A stretch of DNA of 64,000 nt from Chitinophaga agrisoli. GTDB taxonomy: Bacteria > Bacteroidota > Bacteroidia > Chitinophagales > Chitinophagaceae. The stretch covers positions 1,356,481 to 1,420,480 of the forward strand of contig NZ_VUOC01000002.1 of the NCBI RefSeq assembly GCF_008386695.1, given 5' to 3'. Both the position numbers and the translations under genes were made by a program. The notes under the pieces were generated by a model that saw only the letters and a program-made list of their open reading frames with translations, was not told the origin of the DNA and did no database searches. Of this stretch, positions 7,342 through 16,375 are shown one piece after another; within the stretch, counting starts at the first letter, position 1; each line of letters begins with the position of its first letter.

Positions 7342-8829
7342 TTATTTCGCGCCGGGGTTTTGGTCTATTTTAGCAGGGTTAACATCGATCTGGCTTAAAG
7401 GCACCGGCAATACCAGCTGCGCAGGCATCAATCCGCCCTGCACTTTTGGTCCCAATACGGCAATAGCCCTATCTGTTCTTACCAGGTCAAACCAGCGCTG
7501 TCCTTCAAAAGCAAATTCCACTCTCCGCTCCTGCTCCATCGCCAGCCGGAAATCCGCCTGGGAAGCGATCCGCAGGGCCGGGTTGGCATTAGTGGCCGTT
7601 TTTTCCGGCAGGCCTGCGCGCTGCCTGATCCTGTTTAGCAGGCTAAGGGCCATACCATCCGCTTCAAATGAAAGCTCGTTCAGCGCTTCCGCATACATCA
7701 GCAATACATCCGCATAACGTAATACCGGCCAGTTATCATTTGAGCCGCCACTTTTGATGGACTCATCATGGAACTTGTATTCAAACCGGCCCTGTAAACC
7801 TGTTACCGGCTGGCCGTTTGCATTTGTATAACTTTCCCGCAGGGAGGCCGCTTTCCGCAGATCGCCGCTTTCATAGGCAGCGATCAAATCCTCCGTAGGG
7901 ATGTTATAACCGCCACCCGTAGTAGAGAAAGAAAACAGCGGGTATTGATAAGGGAAATACCTTTCCGTAAAGTTAGCGCCTGTACTGGTGGATATGCTGG
8001 CCAGGAACTGAACGGCAAAAACAGATTCCTTGCTGTTCTTCTTTTTGGCATCCCACAGGTCTTTATAATCCGGCAGCAGATCGTATTGCCCGGAGCTGAT
8101 CACCTTATTGAGTATATCCTTTGCGCCGGCATAATTATGCATGGTCAGGTATACCTTGCCCAGCAAAGCGCCGGCTGCCCCTTTGGTGGCCCGGCCTTCC
8201 TGCCCTGTCACCTGCAGCGGCAGTACGGCTTCCGCAACAGTGAGATCGGTCACTATCTGCTTATATACATCCGCCACATCCGCCACATCCGCACGGCCAA
8301 AAGAATAGGCTTCTTCGATGGTCTTGAGGCTTTTGGTGACCAATGGCACTTTCCCAAATACGCGTACCAGGTTAAAATAGAATAATCCTCTCAGGAACTG
8401 CGCCTCCCCTGTTATCTGCGTTTTTACATCCGCTGAGATACCGGCGTCCACTATCCTGTCAAGGATCATATTCACATCCCTGATGCCTACATAGTTATCG
8501 TTCCAGATGCTTTCAACGATAGGGCTGGTGGGCTGTACGTTGAACTGGGTAAGATCATAATAAGAGAAGCGGGTACTGGCTGTTGTGCCCATCTCCGTAT
8601 TATCTGACCGCAGATCACCTACCAGCTGCATATTATCATCATACTGGCCACTGGTCTTTAAGGTAGCATAGGCGCCGTAAATAGCATTCAGGAAATCATC
8701 CTGCGTTTTGTAAAAGTTCCCCTCATTTGCATTGGAGATAGGATTGAGCTCAATAAAATTCTTGGAACATCCCTGTATAATAAGGCCTATACATAACAGG
8801 CTCAGAAATTTGCGATTAAGTTGCTTCAT
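7342..8829 (-). CDS. SusD/RagB-family nutrient-binding lipoprotein
   Basis: Surface lipoprotein that caps the adjacent SusC barrel and binds the ligand. A lipoprotein signal ends at IIQGC with Cys21. SusD-type features include ELNPISNANEGNFYKT, the TPR-like helices with AQFLRGLFYFNLVRVFG, and the C-terminal block WPVLRYADVLLMYAEALNE followed by RVEFAFEGQRWFDLVRT. At 495 residues it is typical. It lies 11 bases after SusC. A 9-base tandem repeat (gccacatcc, three near-copies at about 8271-8290) encodes ADVADVADV within it. The ligand is unknown; no glycoside hydrolase is linked, so it need not be a polysaccharide. Confidence 0.93.
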   Translation of the reverse strand: MKQLNRKFLSLLCIGLIIQGCSKNFIELNPISNANEGNFYKTQDDFLNAIYGAYATLKTSGQYDDNMQLVGDLRSDNTEMGTTASTRFSYYDLTQFNVQPTSPIVESIWNDNYVGIRDVNMILDRIVDAGISADVKTQITGEAQFLRGLFYFNLVRVFGKVPLVTKSLKTIEEAYSFGRADVADVADVYKQIVTDLTVAEAVLPLQVTGQEGRATKGAAGALLGKVYLTMHNYAGAKDILNKVISSGQYDLLPDYKDLWDAKKKNSKESVFAVQFLASISTSTGANFTERYFPYQYPLFSFSTTGGGYNIPTEDLIAAYESGDLRKAASLRESYTNANGQPVTGLQGRFEYKFHDESIKSGGSNDNWPVLRYADVLLMYAEALNELSFEADGMALSLLNRIRQRAGLPEKTATNANPALRIASQADFRLAMEQERRVEFAFEGQRWFDLVRTDRAIAVLGPKVQGGLMPAQLVLPVPLSQIDVNPAKIDQNPGAK

Positions 8830-8840
8830 TGCTGCAATAT

Positions 8841-11800
8841 TTAAAAAGTTACATTGAAACCTGCAGAAAAGGTTCTTGCCAGCGGGTAGTTGAAATAATC
8901 AACACCGGGCGTAAGGGCGCTATGATAAGAGCTTACCTCCGGGTTATATCCTACGTAGTCAGTAAATGTGAAAGGATTCTGCGCGCTGAAATAAACCCTG
9001 GCTGCAGACATGCCTATATGACCGATCAGCGCAGCGGGGAAATTATAGCCCAACGTGATATTCCGTATGCGCAGGTAAGAACCATTCTGCATGTAGAAGC
9101 TGGAGGCGTCGCGCCTTACGCCATATACGTCCGTAATGGCCTTGAAGACTTTCCCGTTGCCTGGTTGCTCCGGCGATCTCCATCTGTCCCGGGCAATGCC
9201 CAGGTTATTGGTCCTGCCGGTCATTGACAGGGACTGCCGCATGCCAAGGTCCATGATCTCTGCCCCCTGCACGCCCTGCAGCATCACGCTCAGGTCTACA
9301 TTGGCAAAGGAAAAATGGTTGGTGATGCCGTAGGTAAAATCCGGTTGATAGTTGCCGAGGATGGTACGGTCTGCCGTTGTGATCTGGCCATCTCCGCTTA
9401 CATCCCGTACGATCGGATCGCCGGGTCTGTCTGTGGACAGGTGGGCATGATGATCTATCTGATCCTGGGTATTGTACACGCCGTCAAAGATGTAACCGAA
9501 AAAGTTACCGATGGGTTTTCCCACTTCTGTGATATGTGAATCCCCGCTGGTGCTGGCTATGATGGGAGCGCCATCAGCGCCTAGTTCCAGCACGATGTTC
9601 CTGTTCAGGGAGAAATTGAGGTCTGTGGACCATTTGAACTTGCGGTCAATATTCCTGGTATTGAGCCCTATTTCCAGACCACGGTTCCTTACTTTTCCTA
9701 TATTTTCCAGCGAGTTCACCAGCCCTAATATGCTGGGCACCGGCACGTCTAGTAACAGGTCGTTGCTCACACGCTGGTACAGGTCTACCGTAAGATTGAT
9801 ACGGTTGTGCAACAAACCAGCCTCAATGCCTGCATCTGCCTGGGCTGATTTTTCCCAGCTCAGGTCCTGGTTAGATAAGGTGGAAGGAGAGATCCCGGAA
9901 ACATGTTTACCGCCTATTACATAATCGCTGTACCCCAGCAGTCCAATGGCGCCATAGTTGGCAATATCATTGTTACCTGCAAGCCCATAGCTGGCGCGTA
10001 CCTTCAGGGAACTTACCCAGGGCAGGGAGAAGAATTTTTCGTTCGATACCATCCAGCCCAGGGACAGGGAGGGGAACACACCCCAGCGGTTGTCCGCACC
10101 AAACCGGGAGGAACCATCGCGACGGATGGTAGCCGTAGCAAAATACCTATTGCTGTAAGAATAGTTTACCCTGGCCAGGTAGGACAGCAGGGACCATTCT
10201 GACCGGAGGGTACTGCCACCGGAGATCTGTCCGGCATTGAGCGTAGGTACCAGATTGTTGGGAAAATTAGTAGCGCTTAGGGACACCATCTCTGTAGTGG
10301 CTTTCTGCGCGGTAAAACCCATTAAGACCTCAAAATTATTTCTCAGGCCCGCGTTGAAATTATAGTTCAGCGTATTCTCTGACAGCCAGCTAAAATCCGT
10401 CCGTGAGTCATAAGAGCCTGATGCCTGCGTTACCTGCTTTACCTGTCCGGGATTGGCCGGCAGGTCATTTACGTAGCTGTTAAAGAACTCGTTAATACGG
10501 TCTGAGTTATAGTCAAAGCCCGCCATGGATTTAAACTTCAGCCCCGGCAGCAACTGTAGCTCAGCCGCTATATTAGCGGTGGTGCGGTTACGGTCGTTCC
10601 TTTTATTATCCTCGTTGATGAATGTCATGGGGTTCGCTACCTCAGATACGCCATAACCAAAACCTACAAACGAAGGATAACTGCCGTCCGGGTTCCTGGT
10701 GCCGTAGATGCCCGGCGTGTTGATAAGGGTACCCAGCACGCCATCATTGAACTGTCCTTCGTCCTGGGCCATTTTATCATTTACAATGGCGGTGCTGAAT
10801 GCGCCGCTTATATGCAGGACCTTCAGTGGCTGTGCATCTATATTTCCCCGCAATGAGTAGCGTTTAAACCAGGAGTTCTTTATTACGCCATCCTGGTTAT
10901 AATAAGCGCCGGAGAGCATGTATTTAAAATTATCTGAACCGCCGGAAACGGACAATTCGTTATTGTTCACCGGGGCGGTCCTGAATACCTCGTCCTGCCA
11001 GTCTGTTCTCACCCAGTCTTTCTGATCATATAAATAGGGAGAGATCTGGTAAAGCGGCGATCTTACGCTATTGGGATCGCTGGCATGCCCACCCAGGTAT
11101 TCCCATGCGTTGTTCCTGGCCTCTATGGCAAAATCCACAAATTCCTCCGGCGAGAGCAGGTCGAGCTTTTTATTTATCTGGCTCAGGCCCACGTAAGAAT
11201 TCAGGGATACTTGTGGTTTACCGCTTTTCCCCCGTTTTGTTGTGATAATCACCACGCCGTTAGAGCCCCGTGAACCGTAGATGGATGTGGCGGAAGCATC
11301 TTTTAATACGCTGATGGTCTCAATATCGCCCATATTAAAATTGCTCAGGGATGATTCTTCCAGCGGAAAACCATCTACCACATATAACGGCTCGTTACCA
11401 GCCGTTATTGATCCTGTGCCACGTACACGTATGGATAAACCCGCGCCCGGCGCACCGGTGATCTGGCTTACCTGCACACCCGGCAGCTTACCCACCATGG
11501 CTTCTGTAAGGTTAGCGCCGGCTGCATTTTTAAGGTCTTTTTCGCCCAGCGTTGCCACGGCGCCTGTTACTTTTTCTTTCAGCTGTGTGCCATACCCTAC
11601 CACCACTACTTCATTCAGTTTGGTGTGGGACAGCTCCAGCCGGATCAATAGCTCTTTACCGTTACCGGGCCTTATCTCTTTTGCCTGGTATCCGGAAAAA
11701 GATACGATCAGTAAGCTACTGGCAGCGGCTTTTATATGAAACCTTCCTTTATCATCCGTGAGGGCTACATTGCCGTCTTTTATCCTTACCGTGGCCCCTG

Positions 11801-12194
11801 GCAGCGGAAGGCCGGTCTCCGCTTCCACCACCCTGCCGGAAATATCCGTCAGCTGCTGGCTACCGGTGGCCTCCATTTGCACGGAAATCGTTTTGTCATT
11901 CACGGCAAAGGATAGTCCTGCGGTCCGGTGCAGATAATCGAGTACGTCCTGCAAGGATGTTTCGTCGAACTTTAGATCATCCACAGATACCTGTTTCAGT
12001 TCCGAAGGATCATACAAAAAAGAATACCCGGATTGTTTCCTGATGGCGTTGATCACCTCATCCGCAGTGCTATGCGGCAAATGCAGCGTGATCTTTTTGT
12101 TCAGCTCCTGCCGTTTTTGGGCCATAAGGCTGTTTGCCGGCAAGCAGGTAAACAGGGTAAACCCTAAGATCAAATAATAAGCTCCCAGTTTCAT
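8841..12194 (-). CDS. SusC/RagA TonB-dependent transporter with STN signalling domain
   Basis: Outer-membrane transporter of 1117 residues. After a signal peptide (cleavage near LMAQ, about residue 26), residues 28-107 form an STN domain (TADEVINAIRKQSGYSFLYD). Such domains touch a FecR anti-sigma factor in the periplasm. A carboxypeptidase-like beta-sandwich (about 117-195), a TonB-box-like VVVVGYGT and the plug (GVQVSQITGAPGAG, then YVVDGFPL) come before a 22-strand barrel that ends in Phe. It is preceded by FecR on the same strand and followed by SusD. The arrangement fits ligand-induced transcription through FecR and the divergent sigma factor. Confidence 0.95.
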   Translation of the reverse strand: MKLGAYYLILGFTLFTCLPANSLMAQKRQELNKKITLHLPHSTADEVINAIRKQSGYSFLYDPSELKQVSVDDLKFDETSLQDVLDYLHRTAGLSFAVNDKTISVQMEATGSQQLTDISGRVVEAETGLPLPGATVRIKDGNVALTDDKGRFHIKAAASSLLIVSFSGYQAKEIRPGNGKELLIRLELSHTKLNEVVVVGYGTQLKEKVTGAVATLGEKDLKNAAGANLTEAMVGKLPGVQVSQITGAPGAGLSIRVRGTGSITAGNEPLYVVDGFPLEESSLSNFNMGDIETISVLKDASATSIYGSRGSNGVVIITTKRGKSGKPQVSLNSYVGLSQINKKLDLLSPEEFVDFAIEARNNAWEYLGGHASDPNSVRSPLYQISPYLYDQKDWVRTDWQDEVFRTAPVNNNELSVSGGSDNFKYMLSGAYYNQDGVIKNSWFKRYSLRGNIDAQPLKVLHISGAFSTAIVNDKMAQDEGQFNDGVLGTLINTPGIYGTRNPDGSYPSFVGFGYGVSEVANPMTFINEDNKRNDRNRTTANIAAELQLLPGLKFKSMAGFDYNSDRINEFFNSYVNDLPANPGQVKQVTQASGSYDSRTDFSWLSENTLNYNFNAGLRNNFEVLMGFTAQKATTEMVSLSATNFPNNLVPTLNAGQISGGSTLRSEWSLLSYLARVNYSYSNRYFATATIRRDGSSRFGADNRWGVFPSLSLGWMVSNEKFFSLPWVSSLKVRASYGLAGNNDIANYGAIGLLGYSDYVIGGKHVSGISPSTLSNQDLSWEKSAQADAGIEAGLLHNRINLTVDLYQRVSNDLLLDVPVPSILGLVNSLENIGKVRNRGLEIGLNTRNIDRKFKWSTDLNFSLNRNIVLELGADGAPIIASTSGDSHITEVGKPIGNFFGYIFDGVYNTQDQIDHHAHLSTDRPGDPIVRDVSGDGQITTADRTILGNYQPDFTYGITNHFSFANVDLSVMLQGVQGAEIMDLGMRQSLSMTGRTNNLGIARDRWRSPEQPGNGKVFKAITDVYGVRRDASSFYMQNGSYLRIRNITLGYNFPAALIGHIGMSAARVYFSAQNPFTFTDYVGYNPEVSSYHSALTPGVDYFNYPLARTFSAGFNVTF

Positions 12195-12287
12195 CTATTT
12201 AAATTTATTTTTTCAATGGCAATATTGTCCCTTCAGCCCCGGGGGGCCTTGCATTTACCTTATCCTTTATTATTTACAGATCAGCTT

Positions 12288-13280
12288 TTAGTAGATAGTA
12301 TATCCCCCGTCTTTTGTGTGGCTGAATTTCAGATTGTGTACGAAGAGGACAGACCTCAACACCACAGGGAGCGTATCCCTGTCAAATTCTCCCGCTATAT
12401 ATTTATCCTGTATAAGCTTATAATCATAGTGAATAGGCACATGGTATAAATGGCTTAACCTGTTCAATGCCTCTGGCAATGGTATTTTATTCAGCACGAT
12501 CTTACCGGTGACCCATGCCGCGGGATCCGCTGTGATAAAATTGCCTACCGTCATACTGCCGGATGCGTGCGTATACAATGCCACCTGTCCGGGAGTCAGT
12601 ATACAGGTTGTATCGGCTGCATGAATGGCTACTTTACCATTGAGCAAGGATACACGCACTTCTTCTTCGCCGGGATATGCTTCCACATTATACGCTGTTC
12701 CTAATACCTGCGTGGTAACCGCGCCGGCTGTTGTATAAAAGGGATGGGCATTATCCTGCTTTATGTCGAAAAAGGCTTCCCCTGTTAGTTTTACCCGGCG
12801 TTCCTTTTTACCGAAATCCCGGGCTATATATACATGTGCGCCGCTATTCAGCCACACGGTGGACCCATCCGGTAATGTTGCCTTGTAGGGTCTTAACCCT
12901 TCATTGGAGATGCTATCCTGGTAGGCCAGTGCACTACCGCCTTTTGCTCCGTTAAACAGTCCCACTCTGAAAAAGAAGGTACATGCCACCAGTATCGCCA
13001 GTGTTGCCGCCACTGCCACCCGGTAAAACCATTTACGGCGGGCTGCCAGCCGCAGGGGATTAGCCGCCTGTATATTATCCCCGAGCCTTGTCTTTAAGCG
13101 TTGTGCCATATCTTCCGGCATCCGGCCGGATGTTTCCTGCCAGTCTTCCCAGAGCCATACCTGCATCTGCCGGCTGTTCTCTTCATGCTTCAGCCATTCT
13201 TCCACCAGGGCAGTTTCTTCCGCTGTACATTCTCCGCCGAAATACCGGACCGCAAGTATTTTATCTACAGAATTGTTCAA
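12288..13280 (-). CDS. FecR-family anti-sigma factor
   Basis: Single-pass inner-membrane anti-sigma regulator of 330 residues. The cytoplasmic N-terminus has the DUF4880-like start (AVRYFGGECTAEETALVEEWL). A membrane helix lies at about 87-107. The periplasmic FecR domain has GSTVWLNSGAHVYI, then RRVKLTGEAFFDIK and VLGTAYNVEAY. The C-terminus is the STN-like DUF4974 domain common in Bacteroidota. It sits 94 bases upstream of the STN-type SusC and is divergent from its presumed sigma factor, which is less common than the usual sigma-FecR tandem. Confidence 0.93.
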   Translation of the reverse strand: MNNSVDKILAVRYFGGECTAEETALVEEWLKHEENSRQMQVWLWEDWQETSGRMPEDMAQRLKTRLGDNIQAANPLRLAARRKWFYRVAVAATLAILVACTFFFRVGLFNGAKGGSALAYQDSISNEGLRPYKATLPDGSTVWLNSGAHVYIARDFGKKERRVKLTGEAFFDIKQDNAHPFYTTAGAVTTQVLGTAYNVEAYPGEEEVRVSLLNGKVAIHAADTTCILTPGQVALYTHASGSMTVGNFITADPAAWVTGKIVLNKIPLPEALNRLSHLYHVPIHYDYKLIQDKYIAGEFDRDTLPVVLRSVLFVHNLKFSHTKDGGYTIY

Positions 13281-13414
13281 GTATCGTTTTTAAAGATGAA
13301 CAAAATTGTTCCCATCTCATTTACGTATGAAGTAGACGGAGGGTAGTATTCGCCTGCGTTGGTTAACGATTTGGTAATATAGGAGAACTTAACAATTCCG
13401 TAACAGTGGATGTA

Positions 13415-13422
13415 TAACTTTG
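13415..13422 (+). promoter_or_regulatory. TAACTTTG -7 box before the ECF sigma gene
   Basis: TAACTTTG at 13415-13422 matches the Bacteroidota -7 consensus TAnnTTTG, only 6 bases before ATG 13428. If used, the transcript would be almost leaderless. No TTG lies at the expected -33 distance, so this is a weak call. Confidence 0.3.
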
Positions 13423-13427
13423 CTGCG

Positions 13428-13988
13428 ATGTCTGCAAATCCACATCCATACCGTCTTTTCAATCAGTTATTCGAAGCCACAAAGGACAAGCTTTATGCAT
13501 TTGTACTGAAGCATACGCGGGATAAACACGAAACGGAAGATATCCTGCAGCATTGTTACATGAAGTTATGGGAGCACCTGGAGCAAGTGGATATTGCACG
13601 TATAGACAACCTTTTATTCACCTATGCCCGGAATGTGATCATAGACCAGGTAAGAAAAAAGAAAGCTTCTATCATTGTATTGGAACCAACGCTTGCGGAT
13701 ACAGATCTGCGGGCTGACAACACTTCTCCTGAAAAGCAGCTGGATCTGAAAGAGCTGAAAGCGCAGGTAGGATCTGTTATTGATAAATTGCCGCCCAAAA
13801 GAAAGCAAGTATTTATACTTATCCGGATGCAGGGTATGAGCTATGATGAAGTATCCAGGCAGCTGGGTATTTCAAAGCTTACTATCAAACAGCATATGCA
13901 CAAAGCGTTGCAGTTCCTGTGGAAAGAAACAGGGCATCACTATGTTCCCTGCCTGATAGCATTGTTCCTGGCTGCGAGGTTGATCTGA
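13428..13988 (+). CDS. ECF sigma-70 factor, divergent from FecR
   Basis: RNA polymerase sigma factor of 186 residues with region 2 (LYAFVLKHTRDKHETEDILQ, then LLFTYARNVIIDQVRK) and region 4 (LPPKRKQVFILIRMQGMSYD, then LGISKLTIKQHMHKAL). An upstream in-frame ATG at 13410 exists but overlaps a possible -7 box; ATG 13428 (MSANPHPYR) fits homologous starts better. It would be held by the FecR protein encoded divergently 147 bases away and would drive the FecR-SusC-SusD operon. A palindrome GAACAA-AA-TTGTTC at 13298-13311 lies in the shared intergenic region. Confidence 0.9.
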   Translation: MSANPHPYRLFNQLFEATKDKLYAFVLKHTRDKHETEDILQHCYMKLWEHLEQVDIARIDNLLFTYARNVIIDQVRKKKASIIVLEPTLADTDLRADNTSPEKQLDLKELKAQVGSVIDKLPPKRKQVFILIRMQGMSYDEVSRQLGISKLTIKQHMHKALQFLWKETGHHYVPCLIALFLAARLI

Positions 13989-14128
13989 TCTTACCCTTCT
14001 TACTAAATTAGACATATAAGCCATATATTTGATCCCCGGAGTACCCTATTTGCCTCCCTTTGCGATATCCTTAATGTAAATGTCGTCGTGAATGTTACTC
14101 CTATTTTATCATCCCTCAAACTATTACA

Positions 14129-16255
14129 ATGGCTACAAAAACCGTTCAATTTACTGTAGAGGTCAGGAATCTTGTAATCACTTCAGGCCTTTATGCGGTC
14201 CGGGGTATTGTCACCGGATATACTGACACTGTTCGCACAGAAACATTCCAGGGAAATACGTTTACTGTTCCAGTGAATGAAAACGAATCTGAGTATTTTT
14301 CCGTAACTGTTTTGATAAAATCATTTACAGTCAATGGCGCCGCCCATGGCATACCAGAGAAACCTATCACGCTCCTGGCCACTTTTTATTTACCAGCTGT
14401 GAATGCTGCAGTAAAGATCTGCCCGGAGTCATCGATCGCATCTATCTACACATTTGCCCGTATGACGACTGTTGACAGCCGTGGTAACGTAGAGATGAAT
14501 GGCAGCATGCGCAATATGAAGATCGCGTACGGCATGAAGCAAAACATTTACAAGACAGAAGGCGGCGTGGCAGATATGATCAAACAGTCCCCTAATGGAT
14601 TTGAAACTAACAGTTACCCGATGTTCAACTCGCTGTGTAACCTGTTTTATTACTGCCTCATGAACCCCGTGTCAGACACGGGAAAACTTTACTATGACCA
14701 GTTCCTCGCATACGCCTGGCATGAAGCAGATACCCCAAATACCACTTTCCTTGGCGCGGTAAGGAACATGTTGTATGAGCCATTCGAGAATGCGGACAAG
14801 ATCTACCTGATGCTTGTTAACAAGGAGGAGATCTATAAAGATTCACTGATCTCCATGAATATCGCTGATGCCCGGAAAGTACCAAACCAGTGGACGCTTA
14901 CCCTAAAGACCAATTTATCCGGTTCAAAGAATTTTATACCCGCCGGTACCGCTTATGTGGTATTTGACGCAAATGATAATGCCTGGGTAGCCAATAATTT
15001 CAGGGCCGGTGGCGGCGATTCCGGCACCCATTGCCTTGTTTACAAACACGACGCTACACCCGCAAGCTTCTCCCCGGTGCAAGGCGGAGGGCTGTTAGGC
15101 GTAGGTTTTGGCGTGGCAACAGACCCGAAAAAAGAATATATATCTTTTGGCAATTTTGGCTGGGGAACTGAGTTTAATAATCCGCAGGAAGGGAGCATTT
15201 CCCGGTTCTATTATAAAGACGGCAAGCCGGTAAGCCCATCCAATGGCTATACGCCAGGGCTTTCCCGCGTGCAGGGCATGAACTATGATACATCCGGTAA
15301 CCTCTGGATGGCCTCTGTTGGCTGCCAGGATCCGTTTGCGCCCGCCCCCACCGTCCCTTATGCATTTAAGAGCGAGCCCAGTGCGGTGGTGGTTTACCTG
15401 AATGGTGAGCCTACCGTTGAAAATATGCTCATTTGCGACGAGTTCCCTATTAAGAGATCGGGTGATTCAGATGAGATCCTGTCTGCAAGAACACCTTATC
15501 TTAAGGTATTTCATGTACTGCCTGACAATAAAGGGAATGCCTATGTTTCCTGTATAGGCAACTATGATAAGGACGTGAAAGAGAACTGCGTGGCTTCTGC
15601 CGTATACAAAGTAGCGATGGAAGGCAAGAAGCTGGTGGTAAAAAATGCCTGGTACAGTGATTTTTACAGCGATGTCAATAAACAGTACGGCTTTGAATCG
15701 CTCCGTCAGCTGGCTATTAATGCCGACGGCGACGTAATTGTAGTGGGCGTTGCCAGCAGCCGGGCTACTATATTGAGCAATGATCTTTCCACCGTGAAGG
15801 GGTATTACAACATCAATACATTTAATCCCTGGGGCATAAAGATCGATAAACAGCAAAACGTTTTCCTGGCCAATTTTGGGCCCGACAACGCGCCGCCGGC
15901 AGCAGATAATACCTTCGATATGGATAGCCCCTTTGGCGTAACCATGCTGCGCAACCCTTCTGACCCGGCATCCGCACGACTGCTTACTGTACCCTCAGGC
16001 GGTGCAGAAGTAATGCTGGCTAATGGTCACCCGCTGTACGGCACGCAAACCAAACCAATGCCTCCTGGTTCAAAGCTGGAACCCGTTCGTATGGTATCTT
16101 ACCAGCCCATTATGCGGCTTACCTCTACCAATATAGACGGTGCGGGTAACCTGTGGTGCATGAATAACTGGAAACCTGCTGCTATAGTGGATGTTAAGGA
16201 AAACCCGGGCGGGGATGGCGTGGTGATCTTCCTGGGGATCGCGGAGCCGGAATAA
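14129..16255 (+). CDS. Large cytoplasmic propeller-like protein, unknown
   Basis: A 708-residue protein without signal peptide or membrane helices. Residues 1-100 look like a beta-sandwich (MATKTVQFTVEVRNLVI). Residues 100-260 are helical. From about 265 to the end there are repeated GNxWxA-type strands (AYVVFDANDNAWVANN, DTSGNLWMASVG, NVFLANFG, DGAGNLWCMNNW), spaced as in NHL/SMP-30-like beta-propellers. The absence of an export signal is odd for such a protein. It lies 140 bases after the ECF sigma gene and could be co-transcribed. I do not recognise the family and cannot assign a substrate. Confidence 0.8.
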   Translation: MATKTVQFTVEVRNLVITSGLYAVRGIVTGYTDTVRTETFQGNTFTVPVNENESEYFSVTVLIKSFTVNGAAHGIPEKPITLLATFYLPAVNAAVKICPESSIASIYTFARMTTVDSRGNVEMNGSMRNMKIAYGMKQNIYKTEGGVADMIKQSPNGFETNSYPMFNSLCNLFYYCLMNPVSDTGKLYYDQFLAYAWHEADTPNTTFLGAVRNMLYEPFENADKIYLMLVNKEEIYKDSLISMNIADARKVPNQWTLTLKTNLSGSKNFIPAGTAYVVFDANDNAWVANNFRAGGGDSGTHCLVYKHDATPASFSPVQGGGLLGVGFGVATDPKKEYISFGNFGWGTEFNNPQEGSISRFYYKDGKPVSPSNGYTPGLSRVQGMNYDTSGNLWMASVGCQDPFAPAPTVPYAFKSEPSAVVVYLNGEPTVENMLICDEFPIKRSGDSDEILSARTPYLKVFHVLPDNKGNAYVSCIGNYDKDVKENCVASAVYKVAMEGKKLVVKNAWYSDFYSDVNKQYGFESLRQLAINADGDVIVVGVASSRATILSNDLSTVKGYYNINTFNPWGIKIDKQQNVFLANFGPDNAPPAADNTFDMDSPFGVTMLRNPSDPASARLLTVPSGGAEVMLANGHPLYGTQTKPMPPGSKLEPVRMVSYQPIMRLTSTNIDGAGNLWCMNNWKPAAIVDVKENPGGDGVVIFLGIAEPE

Positions 16256-16284
16256 ACATATAAAATCTATCGTATATTCGCGGC

Positions 16285-16357
16285 GGGTAGGTAGCTCAAA
16301 TGGAAGAGCACCTGCTATGCAGGCAGGAGGTTGTTGGTTCGATTCCTTCCCTATCCA
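16285..16357 (+). tRNA. tRNA-Ala(TGC)-like, with A at position 33
   Basis: Seventy-three bases fold with standard numbering and no insertions. The acceptor stem has 7 bp including G3-T70, the alanine identity pair, with discriminator A73. The D stem GCTC/GAGC and the anticodon stem CCTGC/GCAGG are perfect. The anticodon at 34-36 is TGC. T8, A14, G18G19, A21 and TTCGA in the T loop are present. Two features are odd. Position 33 is A (16317) instead of the near-invariant U, and the T stem has only three pairs, with T50/T64 and T51/T63 mismatched. CCA is not encoded. It may be a divergent or decaying tRNA. Confidence 0.75.
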
Positions 16358-16375
16358 CTTTATAAGTATAGCTAT

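Noticed and set aside
6662-7717. A 351-codon open frame on the plus strand
   Set aside because: It spans two genes with clear signal peptides and SusD motifs on the minus strand and has the Ser/Pro-rich composition of an antisense frame.
13298-13311. Palindrome GAACAA-AA-TTGTTC in the sigma/FecR gap
   Set aside because: Short and AT-rich, without a second copy near the other sigma locus; could be chance.
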